64,000 bases of DNA from Gloeopeniophorella convolvens (Eukaryota > Basidiomycota > Agaricomycetes > Russulales), in the NCBI GenBank assembly GCA_022496205.1, contig WTXD01000015.1:1-64000 (forward strand), read 5' to 3'. The notes beneath the pieces were generated by a model. It ran no database searches and was not told where the DNA came from. It worked only from the letters and a program-made list of their open reading frames with translations. Made by a program: the position numbers and the translations under genes. Shown piece after piece: positions 46,395 through 56,911 of this stretch (within the stretch, counting starts at the first letter, position 1; each line of letters begins with the position of its first letter).

Positions 46395-48561
46395 CTACCG
46401 CTTGAGGTCCGCGTGCTTGCGCAGCAGCCCCCACTCGACCCACCACCCGTCCGCCGCGTCGACCGCATCGTACGCCCACACACTCGCAACGTCCGCGAGC
46501 TCGTCGTCCGTGAGCTCCGCCGGCTCCGGATCCACGCCCGGCACGAGCGCCGCGAAGCGCACGAGCCCGTCGCGCACGCGCGCGGGCGCCGCGCGCGCGA
46601 CGCGCGCGTTGGCCGCCTCGAGCGCCGTGAGCGCGTCTGCGCGCGGGCGGCGCAGGTCCTGGAACGCGCTGAGCAGCACCGGCACGTGGGCCGCGTTCGG
46701 CAGGCGCGCGAAGAGCGCGCCGAGCGCCGCGGCGTCCTCGATCGCGAGGCTGCAGCCGTACGTCGTGCCGGCCTGCAGGAGGAGACGGGCGTGGCGGGGA
46801 AGGCGGGGAAAGCGTCAGCGGGGCGGCGCGGGAGGGGCGGAGGGGCGGAGGGAGGGTGCACGCACGCACTGCGGGTGCGCCGCCTCGCCGATGAGCACGA
46901 TGCTCTGCGCGTCGTCCACCCATGTTTCCGGCCGCTCGTACTCGACGTACGGCTGGCGCGAGACGGGGCCCGCCTTGTCGAGCAGGAAGCGCAGCCTGGG
47001 TGCAGCCGCTCGGTCAAAACGTGCGGCGGCCCCACGCGGGTGAGCACGGTGACGCACCGCGGGTCCATCTGCGCGTCGCCGTACCGCAGCGCGCGCAGCG
47101 ACGCGGTCGGCTCCCAGGACGCCGGGGAGCCCGGCGCCGCGCCGCGGGCGTCCTGCCACCACACATGTATCGCGAGCTCCTCGTGGCGGCGCTGCAAAGA
47201 AGCGCGAAGCACGCACGCGCCGCGCGCATCAGCTCATCTCATCTCCGCGCGCCCGGGTGCGAGAGCCGGACTCACCACGGGGTATGCTAGATGTCCGGGC
47301 GGGGGGAGGGGAAGCGGAAGCGGCGTCAGCGCGTGTCGCACGGGCGGGCGAAGCAGGCAGAGAAGCAGCGGGCATGTCGCGCTGGGATTGAAAAAAATAA
47401 AACGGGGGGAGGGGCGCCGCGCACGCACCGAGGACCGAGCGGCCGTCGCCGAGCCAGATGGGCCAGCTCTCCTGCACGAGGCGCCGCAGCGGCTCGTGCG
47501 CGCGCACCTCCGCCATCGGCACGCTGCCCGTGTACACGCTCACGCCCGTCGGCGGCGCTGCACCCGCGGGCCCGTCGTCGTCTCCGAGCACCGCGCGGCG
47601 CGCGATGCTGTACGGGCCGTCGGCGCCGATGATCACGTCCGCCTCGAGCACCTCGCCGGACACGAGCTCCACGCGCGGACGCGCGGCTGCGCCGGGCCCG
47701 GGTGCAGACGTGCCCGCCTGACCGCCTTCCTCGGGCGAGGGCTCCTCGGGCGCGGGCGTTATCGATGCGACCGCCGCGCCAAAGGTGACGCGCGCGCCTG
47801 CAGACAGGGCGAGGCGGTGGAGAACGTCATGCAGGTCCGCGTGCTGGCGTGGCGCGGCGCGGCGCGGTGATTAGCAGCGCGATCACGCGTGCGGGCGGCG
47901 CGGAGTGCAGCTTACGTGCATCATGAGGTACGTGGAGCCCGTCTCGGTGATGAGCTCGGTCTTCCACGCCGAGCGGGCGATTGGGTGGCCTGTCTTCACT
48001 GTCGGGGCGCGCGCACCCGCGCGTCAGCACCGCGGCGTCTCGCTCATTACGTGCGCACGTCACACGCAGGGTGGGGATGCGTGCGGCGCGGCCGGGACAC
48101 GACTCACTGTCGAGGATGGAGGAGGACGTCGTGATGGTCGCCTTTTGCGCGAGCTCCTCCTCGAGCCCCCAGTACGTAAGGATGCGCGTGAGGTTGGGGG
48201 GCAGCCGCACGCCGCCTGGACGGTTGCTTACGCTGGCCTCCCGCTCGAGGACGCGGACGCGATGGCCCGATGCAGCGAGCGCATATGCCGCAGCAAGACC
48301 GGCAATTCCTGATGGAGAGGCACGTCAACGTTGATACCGGTCAAAAAGTAAAACAGCAGAAGTGGACGCACCCCCGCCGACGATTAGAAAGTCTATACGA
48401 TAGTCTGCTTGCCTGTGGGTATCGCGCGCGGGCGACGGGGTGTCGGCTGCGTGGGAATTGTAGCGAAGGTCGCTGCTGGGCACCAGCCGGCGTTCAGGGC
48501 GAGTGAGCTTTTCGAGATCGGAGCCTAGATCGGAGTAGGTGGGGCGGTGCTGTCGTTCCAT
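46395..48561 (-). CDS. FAD-dependent monooxygenase, salicylate-hydroxylase-like
   Basis: This is a class A flavin monooxygenase that would hydroxylate an aromatic substrate using NAD(P)H. ATG 48561 starts a hydrophilic leader of about 55 residues before the first Rossmann motif FLIVGGG-IAGLAAAYALAA. ASGHRVRVLERE, RPGGVRLPPNLTRILTYWGL, KTELITETGSTYLMM and HADLHDVLHRLALSAGARVT follow. The FAD/NADPH DG motif is IIGADGPYSIARR near 47610. The GD motif is present as IVLIGEAAHPQ-AGTTYGCSLA with AIEDAAALGALF, an accepted Asp-to-Glu variant in fungal members. It ends WVEWGLLRKHADLKR at 46395. About eight exons are needed. No carrier protein, transporter or regulator lies next to it. It is divergent from the unrelated monooxygenase at 50604, 2 kb away. 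The substrate is unknown. Confidence 0.88.
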
Positions 48562-50603
48562 GCCAGAGAGCCGGACCAGAGGCTGGACTGTGGTTAGAGA
48601 ACAGGAGAATCGAAGATAATTGCAGCCGCATCGCGAGGAGAGGAGTATTTATCAAGCTCGCGCAAGCGAGTTGCCGTGATAACGACGTTCTCTTGGGATC
48701 ATCAGGCTGATTGACGCCGGCGGGTCGTTACTTGCTTCCGAAGCGCGAACCCCGGCCCAAGCGCTACCGGAGGACGGCGATTTGGACGGGCACTGGGCCG
48801 CGAAAAGTAAGCGCAGCCCAAAAGAGGACGAAAGGTACCCACCTGCGCACACCACGCTTTCGGGCTCCAGGCGAACGCCGTTACCCTGGAAAGACAGGGG
48901 CAGGGGCAGGGCCAGGGATGGTGGCTGGCGTAAGTCATCAAGGACCACATGCAACTCCGTCGACCTCGATGACGAAGCTTAACATAGCGAGCGAGGGCAG
49001 CAGCCCCGGCTGACAGCACACTTATGACGTTGCACGAGACAAGTTGCACATGGAGGCCGCAGCCTTGCGGGGGCCTAACTGCAGGAACAGAAGGGCCTAG
49101 AATAACGCGCGGAAAACGGGGGAATGTAGGGTGCCGCAAAGGTTATGTACGCGAGTGTGAATGAGGGGACGGCTGCCACTTTCGAGGCTCGTGATCGGCC
49201 TGCGGGAACGTCTGAGCGCGCCCTGGCAGAGGGCGTTCGGAGGGCTGGGGGAGTGCTTTCGAGAAGGGCAGTACTGCATACTACGTGCTGCCATGATCCA
49301 TCGGCCCTCCGGCTCTGCCCAACCCGGCGCGTCTGTTCATACTAACTTAACTACATTGCCCATCTCGCGTACGCCGGAGCCCGTGAACGAGGTCGGCTTT
49401 CATTATGGGTACGGGCTCTCGGGTCTCGGCGCCGCAAACGCAGTTGGCCGGCCTGCTGGGCGGAGCGAGGATCGTTCGCTACGATGCGCGACCGCCATCC
49501 GGCTAGCCTGAGGACGTGCGCCTGGCCTGGCGTCGTGCTCGATCTCGGCGTGCACGAAGTGCGACCGCTGATCGGGCAGCGGGCTCGGTGTCAGTAGTGG
49601 GAAATGGGGCGCTGTGGGGACAGCGAATTTACCCATGTCCTGCGCTCGGCGGGGCTTGGGGTCGGCTCGTGCTAAGTGTATTGGCCCTGTGCGCTTCTTT
49701 GTTCCGACTTAACCGGGCGGGTACCGGGCACCACACAAAGGAAGGGGTCGATCTGCGCCATGTGCTGCACGCTCATACATACGTCAGCCCGGGCCAGGCG
49801 GGCCCTGGAGCGTGTTGAAGTGATGGTGTCGTTGATGAATGTGCACGAGACACTCCGTGATGAGGGTGAGGTGTCGGGTTTGGTCAGTTGAGAATGGAAG
49901 ACTGGGGCTCACGGGTGGCCGGCACATCGATTGAGCCCTGGACCTAGCAAGGTATAATTGCAGCGCGTCGCTAAATTTTCTCGGAACAACGATAATTTGA
50001 CAAGGTGGATGCCACCAGAGGACGGTGCCGAGCGCTGGTCCGACGCAGAACCGTGCAAAGAAGCTCGAGAAACGACAGCGTGGTTGAACAAGTCAAGACG
50101 TGACAAGCATCGAGTGACAGGAGGTGACGGAAAGTGACCGTTGTGACGATCTACAGATTGATTGGTGCATTGATTGTCACGCTCGACTTGACGTAGAACA
50201 AAGGCAATCGGATTGTTCCAGTCAAAACTTAACTTGCTACTCAGGGGCGAGTCGAGGAACCCGCCCAACGCTGCCCAACGTCGTTCGTCAAACGACCGGC
50301 TCGGCGACAGCGACACCCGCTAATAGTGCCTTTTCTTTGTCTGGGGCCTTGGTCGACCGCTGGAGGAGCTGGGAGGCCTCGATGTTGCTGCCGGGGCCGC
50401 GTTGGCTCGCGACTGCTGCTGCCGCGGCGAAGAAGGTCCGCGCATCGACTCGGACAGGGCGAGGCCATCTGATCTCTGGTTCTCGGGCCCGCCGAGTCGC
50501 TCCTTATCATCTCGCTGCCCTGCATCTTGATAAATACTCCCTCGTCGGCCAGCTCCCACCACACCACACCTCCCATACCCAACCACCTACCAGCAACTGC
50601 GCG
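48562..50603. other. Intergenic region between divergent monooxygenase genes
   Basis: 2 kb without a supported gene. It holds the promoters of both flanking genes. Frames at 49161-49511 and 49516-49818 are short and lack motifs. The frame of the downstream gene stays open back to 50124, but the extra 160 codons look like untranslated sequence (see rejected items). Confidence 0.5.
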
Positions 50604-51866
50604 ATGGCCGCCTCCGCAGACGCCAGCGCGCCCTTCTCCATCGCCGTCGTCGGCGCAGGTCTCGGCGGGCTCGTCCTCGCGCGCGTGCTCCAGCTGCACG
50701 GCGTGCCCGTGCACGTCTTCGAGCGCGAGGCCTCGCCCGCCGCGCGCGGGCAGGGCGGCTCGCTCGACATGCACCCCGAGACGGGGCAGCGCGCGCTCGC
50801 CGCCGCGCAGCTCACGAGCGAGTTCCGCGCGCTCGCGCGGCCCGAGGGCGAGGAGCTGCGCTTCGCGGACCGCGCCGGCGCCGTGCTATTCGAGGACGTG
50901 CCGTGGCCCGCGGGCGAGGGCGCGCCCGGCGAGGCGCACGCGAGGGAGGGTGGCGGCAGGCCGGAGATCGACCGCGGGCAGCTGCGCGCGCTCCTGCTCG
51001 ACGCGCTCGTGCCGGGCACCGTGCACTGGGACCACGCGCTCGAGTCCGCAACCCTCACCGACGCCGACAGCCCTGACGCGCCGCGCGTCGCGCTCGCCTT
51101 TTCCCACGCCACGACACCCGCCCACGCCGCCTCGACGCAGACCTTCGACGTCGTCGTCGGCGCAGACGGCGCGTGGTCGCGCGTGCGCGCGCTCCTCTCC
51201 CCCGCACAGCCGGCCTACACCGGCGTGACTTTCGCAGAGCTGCACCACGCCGCGGGCGCCGCCCCGCGCGCCGGCGCCGCGCTCGTCGGGCGCGGCACGC
51301 TCTTCGCGCTCGCGCCGGGCCGCGGTATCATCGCGCAGCGCAACGCGGGCGGCGCGCTGCGCGTGTACGCCGCCGCGCGCGTGCCCGCGCCGCCGCCGGA
51401 CGACGCCGCGCCGATCCTCGCGCTCTTCCCGGAAGCGGACTGGGCGCCCGCGCTGCGCGCGCTGCTCGACGCCAGCGCGCTCGGCGAGGGCGCGGCGCCC
51501 GTCGTGCGCCCGCTCTGGGCGCTGCCGCGCGGGCACAGCTGGGCGCCCGCGCCCGGCGGCTGCGTGACGCTGCTTGGCGACGCGGCGCACTTGATGGTGC
51601 CGTTCGCGGGTGCGGGCGCGAACCTCGCGATGGCGGACGGGGCGGACCTCGGCGCGGCGCTGGCGGGCGCGCACACGCGCGCGGAGCTTGCGGCTGCGGT
51701 GGCGGAGTACGAGCGTGCGACGCGCGCGCGCGCACAGGCGGAGTGGGAGATGGCGATGGGGAACATGGAGGTATTTTTGGGCGAGGGCACACCTGCTGCC
51801 GCGGTGGACAAGATGCGCGAGCTGATGGCGGGCGGTGGGCCTCCCGGTGCGCAGGAGGAGAAGTGA
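50604..51866 (+). CDS. FAD-dependent monooxygenase, TetX-like, intronless
   Basis: This is a 420-residue flavin monooxygenase resembling the TetX group. ATG 50604 is chosen because the Rossmann motif IAVVGAGLGGLVLARVL starts about 12 residues later, the usual distance. FEREASPAARGQGGSLDMH is the typical GQGG..D/E substrate-side block. EIDRGQLRALLLDAL carries the R that contacts FAD. VVVGADGAWSRVRALL is the DG motif, and VTLLGDAAHLMVPFAGAGAN with LAMADGADLGAAL is the complete GD motif. It ends with PPGAQEEK at TGA 51864-51866. The whole gene is one exon, while almost every neighbour has many introns. This, plus resemblance to bacterial-type enzymes, makes transfer from bacteria worth testing, although such intronless genes are also common in fungi. 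It could detoxify aromatic or antibiotic compounds. Confidence 0.88.
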   Translation: MAASADASAPFSIAVVGAGLGGLVLARVLQLHGVPVHVFEREASPAARGQGGSLDMHPETGQRALAAAQLTSEFRALARPEGEELRFADRAGAVLFEDVPWPAGEGAPGEAHAREGGGRPEIDRGQLRALLLDALVPGTVHWDHALESATLTDADSPDAPRVALAFSHATTPAHAASTQTFDVVVGADGAWSRVRALLSPAQPAYTGVTFAELHHAAGAAPRAGAALVGRGTLFALAPGRGIIAQRNAGGALRVYAAARVPAPPPDDAAPILALFPEADWAPALRALLDASALGEGAAPVVRPLWALPRGHSWAPAPGGCVTLLGDAAHLMVPFAGAGANLAMADGADLGAALAGAHTRAELAAAVAEYERATRARAQAEWEMAMGNMEVFLGEGTPAAAVDKMRELMAGGGPPGAQEEK

Positions 51867-52016
51867 GTGTGCGAGTGAGGGCGACGGCGACGGTATCCTG
51901 AGGACACGAAGTAGTCATAGGTGATTATGTATGTATTTGGTAGCACGCAATCAAAGGTAGGTCTAGCACTCTGCACATTAACACGTCCGCCAACCAACTC
52001 CACACCCGCGCGCGCT

Positions 52017-53280
52017 CTACCGATCGACATGCATCTGCTCCTTGATCGCCCACGGCGTATCATACCACCCGCGCTTCTCAAACAACAGATGCTCGACGAC
52101 GCGCCGCGGCTGCGCGCCCGACGGCGCGCCGCGCCGCGCGAGCAGCTGCGTCGTCTCGAAGCGCGCGAGCACGTTGATGTACAGCGGGTGGCCCGCGCGC
52201 AGCGGCGCGAGACCTGCATAGCCCTCGGTCGCGCGCACGCTGAGGATGCGCACGGGCGCGGGCGCGCCGACGAGCCGCCAGCGCCACGCCGCGGCGCCGC
52301 CGGGCGGGTGCAGCGTGCGCAGCTGACGCGCGGCGTCCTTCGCGTACTGGTCGACCGTCAGCGCGCGCACGGTCTTGGCGTCGCCTCTGCCGGCGCGGGC
52401 GGGGTCAGCAGGGGGAGGAGGGAGGGAGGGGGTGACGCACTCGGCGATGGCGGCGTGCACGCGCGTGTAGTTCTCGAGCAGGAGGGCACGCAGCGGGGCG
52501 ACCCACGCGCTGTCCTTGGTCGAGGCCGCGCGAAAGATCTCGAGCGAGCGCGCCGAGGCGGTCTCGCGCCCCGGGAACGCGTTTTCCTGCGCGAGCTTGC
52601 GCATGCTGCAGATGGTTAGCCTATCTGACGTCTTCCAGAACGCGCAGAGAGGAGAGAAGAGAAGAGAAGAAGCGAAGCGACGCCTGATGCGGGGGGTGCG
52701 CAGTGCGGGCGGTGGGACGAGTATGGAATAGGGAAGGGGGGCCCGCGCACCTTGCGGCGTTCTTGATGGAGTTTAGGATGTTGTCCCGGAGCAGCTCGAG
52801 GTGGTCGCGCCAGGTCGCGTTTTTGACGCGTGCCGGGAACGAGGGGAGGTGCACGTCTGTACAGGGCGCAGGCACCCATCAGCACTCTCGGGCGCCGAGA
52901 GGCAAAAATAAAGAGGGTCTGCGCTGGGCGCAGGAGCGGGGGTGCGTACCTAGAGTTTCCATGGGCATGTTCCACATGTCTATTGCGCCGTGGTACTCGT
53001 CCCGGACTGCGCGGTGGAACGAGGCGAGCTGGTCCTCCTCCGACAGCTGGTCGAGGGTAGACTTGCGCTTCGACATGGACGCCATTCCGCGCCTCTGGAC
53101 GTGCGCCAGCGTCGGCGTGGTCCGCACGGCCGCTGCATGGTGCGGGAGCGACGCGGAGGGCGTGGAGAGGGACCAGATGAGGGACGACAGGGTGGGTCCG
53201 CGGTGCGCTGGCGGGAGGGGCAGCGCTGTTGGGCGTGCGCGGACGGCGCAGGCGGCGTAGTGCGTCGTTCTTGCGGCCAT
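52017..53280 (-). CDS. Mitochondrial Tim44-like domain protein (mL45/MBA1-like)
   Basis: This is a probable mitochondrial inner-membrane or ribosome-associated protein. ATG 53280 begins a long basic, Ala/Arg-rich presequence (MAARTTHYAACAVRARPTAL) without acidic residues in the first 30, as expected of a matrix-targeting signal. Then follow MSKRKSTLDQLSEEDQLASF, MWNMPMETL-DVHLPSFP and NATWRDHLELLRDNILNSIK, a block rich in Arg and Lys (MRKLAQENAFPGRE). The C-terminal domain (RALTVDQYAKDAARQLRTLH, WRLVGAPAPVRILSVRATEG, LYINVLARFETTQLL, VVEHLLFEKRGWYDTPWAIK) matches the Tim44-like fold shared by mL45 and MBA1. The stop is CTA 52017-52019. Four introns are inferred. Assignment to mL45/MBA1 rather than another Tim44-like protein is from memory and moderate in strength. 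Confidence 0.65.
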
Positions 53281-53521
53281 TTTGTAATCTTTTCGCTGAG
53301 CAGTCGGCGAGACGACAACGTACGTCGACGCGGACTTGTTAACGTTCTCCTCTCGCGTCCGCCAACAACTTTGAATATTCACTTCGGAGACTCTTTCCGG
53401 TAGGCGCCCCCGGGAGAGATCACGTGTCAAGCCGGGTCTGCCCTTTTTCTCGGCCGCGCTTTCGCGTCCCCGGCATCCCTCACGATCCCTCTCGTCAACC
53501 ACCACCACCAACTCTCCCGTC
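53281..53521. promoter_or_regulatory. Bidirectional promoter of two mitochondrial-protein genes
   Basis: The start codons of the Tim44-like gene and the CHCH gene are 241 bases apart and face away from each other, so one short region must serve both. Sequence near 53455-53520 is pyrimidine-rich with CCACCACCACC just before the CHCH start. Confidence 0.6.
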
Positions 53522-54110
53522 ATGCCTGTAAGTCGTTCAGAGTGCGGATACTGTATACTGGAGGTGGCTGATGCATCTGCCTGCAGCGTCAGTCCCGCTC
53601 TTCCCGCCCCACCGCCTCGCGCGCCGCGCCAGCACCCGCCAGCGCACCCTCCCGCGGCGCGGCGACCGCCGCCTACCCCGCGCAGCACGCGTCTGCCCCG
53701 CATGCCCCTGCCGCGCCCGCGCCCCCCGCGCCCGCCGCCGCGCAGGCGCAGAGCTCGGGCGGCCCCGGCATGCTCGCGCAGATGGCCGCCACCGCGGGCT
53801 CCGTCGCCGTCGGCTCGACGATCGGCCACGGGCTCTCGTCGATGCTCTTCGGCGGGCGCTCCGAGGCCGCCCCCGCCGAGCAGCAGCAGGCAGCGCCCGC
53901 GCAGCAGACGTCCGCGTTTGCGCCGAACTGCGAGGTCCAGGCGAAGGAGTTCACCAAGTGCCTCGACAAGGCGGACTTGCCTAGCTGCTCGTGGTACCTC
54001 GAGCAGCTCAAGGCTGTGAGTGCAGTGCTGCGCGCCTTGCGTGTGTATGCGGTCGTGCTGACTTTGGGCGTGTTTTGTAGTGCCAGGCTGCTGCTTCCCA
54101 GTACTCGTAG
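53522..54110 (+). CDS. Twin CX9C protein of the CHCHD2/CHCHD10 (MIX17) family
   Basis: This is a small mitochondrial intermembrane-space protein imported through the MIA40 pathway and linked to respiratory-chain maintenance. Three exons fit: M-P at 53522-53527, a long exon from about 53587, and a terminal exon from 54081 encoding CQAAASQYS with stop 54108-54110. The N-terminus is Arg/Ala/Pro-rich (RQSRSSRPTASRAAP), then a low-complexity Ala/Pro segment. The conserved middle helix is MLAQMAATAGSVAVGSTIGH and GLSSMLFGG. The CHCH domain has two CX9C pairs: CEVQAKEFTKC and CSWYLEQLKA-C, the second Cys coming from the last exon, which confirms the intron. Family length and domain order are normal. 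Confidence 0.92.
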
Positions 54111-54482
54111 ACGCTTGCATGCATGGCGAGGACGCGCTCGGCTTCCCTGTTGGGCAATGGTCGCACTGCTTTGGTTTAGTGTGTAAACATTCGTGTTCTG
54201 TCGAGTGTCGAGTGTTATGATCATACTTGTTGCCCCACTCATTCCCCATGCGAAGCGCCGGCGTTGCGCCCCCACCGGAGGCGCGTGTGTACGGCATGCC
54301 ACGCCACGTCCAAGTTCGAGCTTGCGATAACTACTCAAACTTGAAGCTCGAAGCGTTGCAGAGACGCACGGATAGTTCGAGAGCCACTGGTGTGCCCTAC
54401 TACAACATTATCAGGCTGTCAGATATAGGTCGCTCGTCTTCACTCCTATCACACGTTGGGCAACGCCCTCCGGGGATCGACC
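54111..54482. other. Intergenic region
   Basis: 370 bases with the CHCH 3' UTR and the sequence leading into the NLR relic. Nothing else is visible. Confidence 0.4.
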
Positions 54483-55910
54483 ATGGACATACGACAACCC
54501 AACGACATCCCGCCACTCGCTCTACGTCTGGACCCATCCGCATCGAGCATTCCGACCATCTTCGACTGCACGCGGGGGGCCCAAGTTTTACTTTGGCATA
54601 CTTCTATTTCGACTCCCGCGACCCCAAAAAACAAGACTTCTATGGAATGCTTACGTCTCTCATCGTCCGACTCTCTTTGTAGCATTCTCTCACATTCGTA
54701 TTCGGCTCACGACGGCGGTCTGCGGCAGCCTGGAGAAGGCGCGCTCATACATTGTTTGCTGGACATGCTTTCCGCATAGGGTCAGGGAATCAGATACGTC
54801 ATTTTCGACGCCGTGGACGAATGTCCAAACAATCGCCTGTCTCCTCCACGCCATGAAATTCTGGGTTTCCTGGAATCAATTGTCTCCCTCCGCTTGTCCG
54901 ATCCATCCGACGCCTGGCGCCTCATACGATCGACGAAGTCGGACATACACTCGACATGGAGATACAGTCGAAATTGTCATAATGCATAGGGAACTTTGCC
55001 CTTCCCGACCCTATGCATTATGACAATTTTAATTGTATTAATACGATACACCGTCGAGAGCCGTCGAGACGAATGCGAAGGGTTGCCGCCTTGGCATGGT
55101 TCGCGATAAATGTGCTCACAATTCATTGGAGGTTCCGCTACGTCGCCTGTCAGCTCAACATCTTGTGTAACTGCCCTCCAGCAACTGTCGATGTTACCCT
55201 CCAAACACTCCCCAAGACGCTATACGAGACGTACGAGGCCACGTTACGGCGCGTCGAGGATGATTCTGAAGATAGCTGGCGTCACGCTCACCGCATCTTC
55301 CAATGTCTATCTTTCTCCGCCCGCCCACTCCGCGTCGATGAGCTCTCCGAAGTCCTCGCAGTCGATTTTGATCAAATCATCCCCACGTTGAACCCAGATT
55401 GGCGCTCAGAGAATCCAGAAGATACCACCCTGTCCACACGCCCCGGAAGCTTCATCGCCATCGTCGTTAACGGACGCGGTCGCAGGGTTGTGCAGTTCGC
55501 ATAGATGCGGACGTCAATGTAAAGGGTTGCTGTTACGGAACCGCGGTGCTGGCTGCATCGGCTACGGGACACCTCGGGGTTGTCCAGCTGTTGCTTGAGC
55601 GCGGTGCGGACATCAACACAATGCACGGCTCTTATGGAAACGCACTGAACGCTGCGTCGGCCGAGGGCTGTCTCGAGATTGTCCAGCTGGTGCTCGAGCG
55701 CGGTGCGGATGCCAACGCCCAAGTTGCAGGCAGCCCATTCGTGATTTGTCTTACAGCTGCATCCTGGGCAGGGCACCAAGGTACCCCAGGCTGCTGCTTG
55801 AGCATTGTGCAGATCCACACGCGGTATAGGCGGACGGTTCGCGAGCGCATTGGTAGCGGCATCATTCTGTACGCAGAAAGTGGTGGAGACATTCTGCATG
55901 CCTTGTAGAT
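54483..55910 (+). pseudogene. Relic of a Goodbye-NACHT-ankyrin (NLR) gene
   Basis: A decayed paralog of the gene at 23524-27997. It begins with the same N-terminus (MDIRQPNDIPPL..SIPTIFD) and then jumps directly, near 54568, to the NACHT part after the P-loop (GGPSFTLAYFYFDSRD), so most of the Goodbye domain and Walker A are gone. A nonsense codon (TAG at about 54777) sits where the paralog has Ser before GQGIRYVIFDAVDECPNN. Near 54910 another deletion removes the CITSRP-type segment. A palindrome is inserted at 54971-55029. The LSFSARPLRVDELSEVLAVD part and a few ankyrin repeats (GHLGVVQLLLERGADIN) remain after one more deletion near 55500. It cannot encode a working receptor. It keeps the C that its paralog has lost near 26348. 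Confidence 0.85.
54971..55029. repeat. Perfect 21-bp inverted repeat inserted in the NLR relic
   Basis: The left arm is 54971-54991 (starts aaattgtcataatgcat), the loop is 54992-55008 and the right arm is 55009-55029. The arms are exactly complementary. Compared with the paralog, where a METYIRYTVET-coding stretch is continuous, about 65-70 extra bases are present here, so the hairpin is an insertion. The arms are much more AT-rich than the surroundings. A miniature inverted-repeat element is the simplest reading. Confidence 0.75.
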
Positions 55911-56911
55911 CGAAATCGAGCCAGATGCTGACGAATAGGTGATATACTGAGATATGGGAGCAGTCTATTGTATGTATGCACGGCTGTGCTATGGATCTAC
56001 TTGCGTAGTGCCAGGATGGTCGTGGCGACGAAGCGGCGTAGCGCTTGGCGCATATGAGTCGCTTAGGTTGTTCTCAGAAGGAGACAGCAAGCGCCAGGAA
56101 GTCGATACATGGCAAGGGAATACCGAAGGTCTGGCAAGGTGAAGATAGCCAGGAATAGGCACTATTCGGCTCCGGCCGCCGGGCTCGCCGGGCGGGCTCG
56201 AGCGTGGACTCCCAGCGCCTTGCCAGCGCCAGCGCCGACTCTACAAGCCTAATTACCGTTCCGTCGTGACCGTCTGCCAGCACCTGAGTACTCGTGCTCG
56301 TAGCTCATGTCAGGTATTTTCATGCACACGCGCCACGTACCTGAATATACCCACATGGACGATCATCTTGTTCAAGACTCCCATCATGCACCTTTTTTAT
56401 CAACTCAGTTGCTCGTGGATCCGCCTTTGTTTTTTCCGGAGCTCCCCTTGATCCTCAGTTGCTCAGCAACAGCGAGGGATAGGCAAGGACATCCCCGAGA
56501 TCATTCACTTGAGGGTGTGTCTACTCCGCCTTTATCAGGGGCGGACTCTTTGGCCGCACTGCAGATGACTCGTTGTTCGAGCTTCCTAGACAGGACGGTG
56601 TTCGCAACACGCTACTGGATTGTCCATTGAGCAAATTGCAGGGGTTTTCCAGCCGTTACTGGGGCGAGTGGCGATCGAAAAAGCATGCGCGACATCCGTC
56701 GGAATGCTCAAATTTGATATCAACACTGAGTTCATTCGGGTGCGGTTGTTCCATTCCCTGGGTTTAATCACCAGCGCACATGGTCTGGGCTGATAGTGTG
56801 CTAATCTGTGCCGTGACACCATGCGTCGCTTGCTGGTGCTGCGTTTCTACTTAAAGCGAAGCCCTCGTCGCGATTGCTGGTCTCTCTGGTCCTTCTGCGT
56901 GCCAGCTTCTC
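55911..56911. other. Intergenic region
   Basis: 1 kb between the NLR relic and the protease gene. No supported gene is present. It includes the protease promoter. Small plus-strand frames at 56307-56630 lack motifs. Confidence 0.45.

Noticed and set aside
46098..47870. 590-codon plus-strand open frame
   Set aside because: It is the antisense shadow of the FAD monooxygenase exons. It is Arg/Ala/Pro-rich without domains, whereas the minus strand gives complete flavin-binding motifs.
50124..50603. Upstream extension of the TetX-like frame by 160 codons
   Set aside because: The Rossmann glycine motif should be near the N-terminus, the added residues have no resemblance to a domain or targeting signal, and the base composition changes at about 50600.
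46395..51866. A secondary-metabolite biosynthetic cluster
   Set aside because: Two monooxygenases and an SDR are within 8 kb, but there is no synthase, terpene cyclase, transporter or pathway regulator, and the other neighbours are housekeeping genes.
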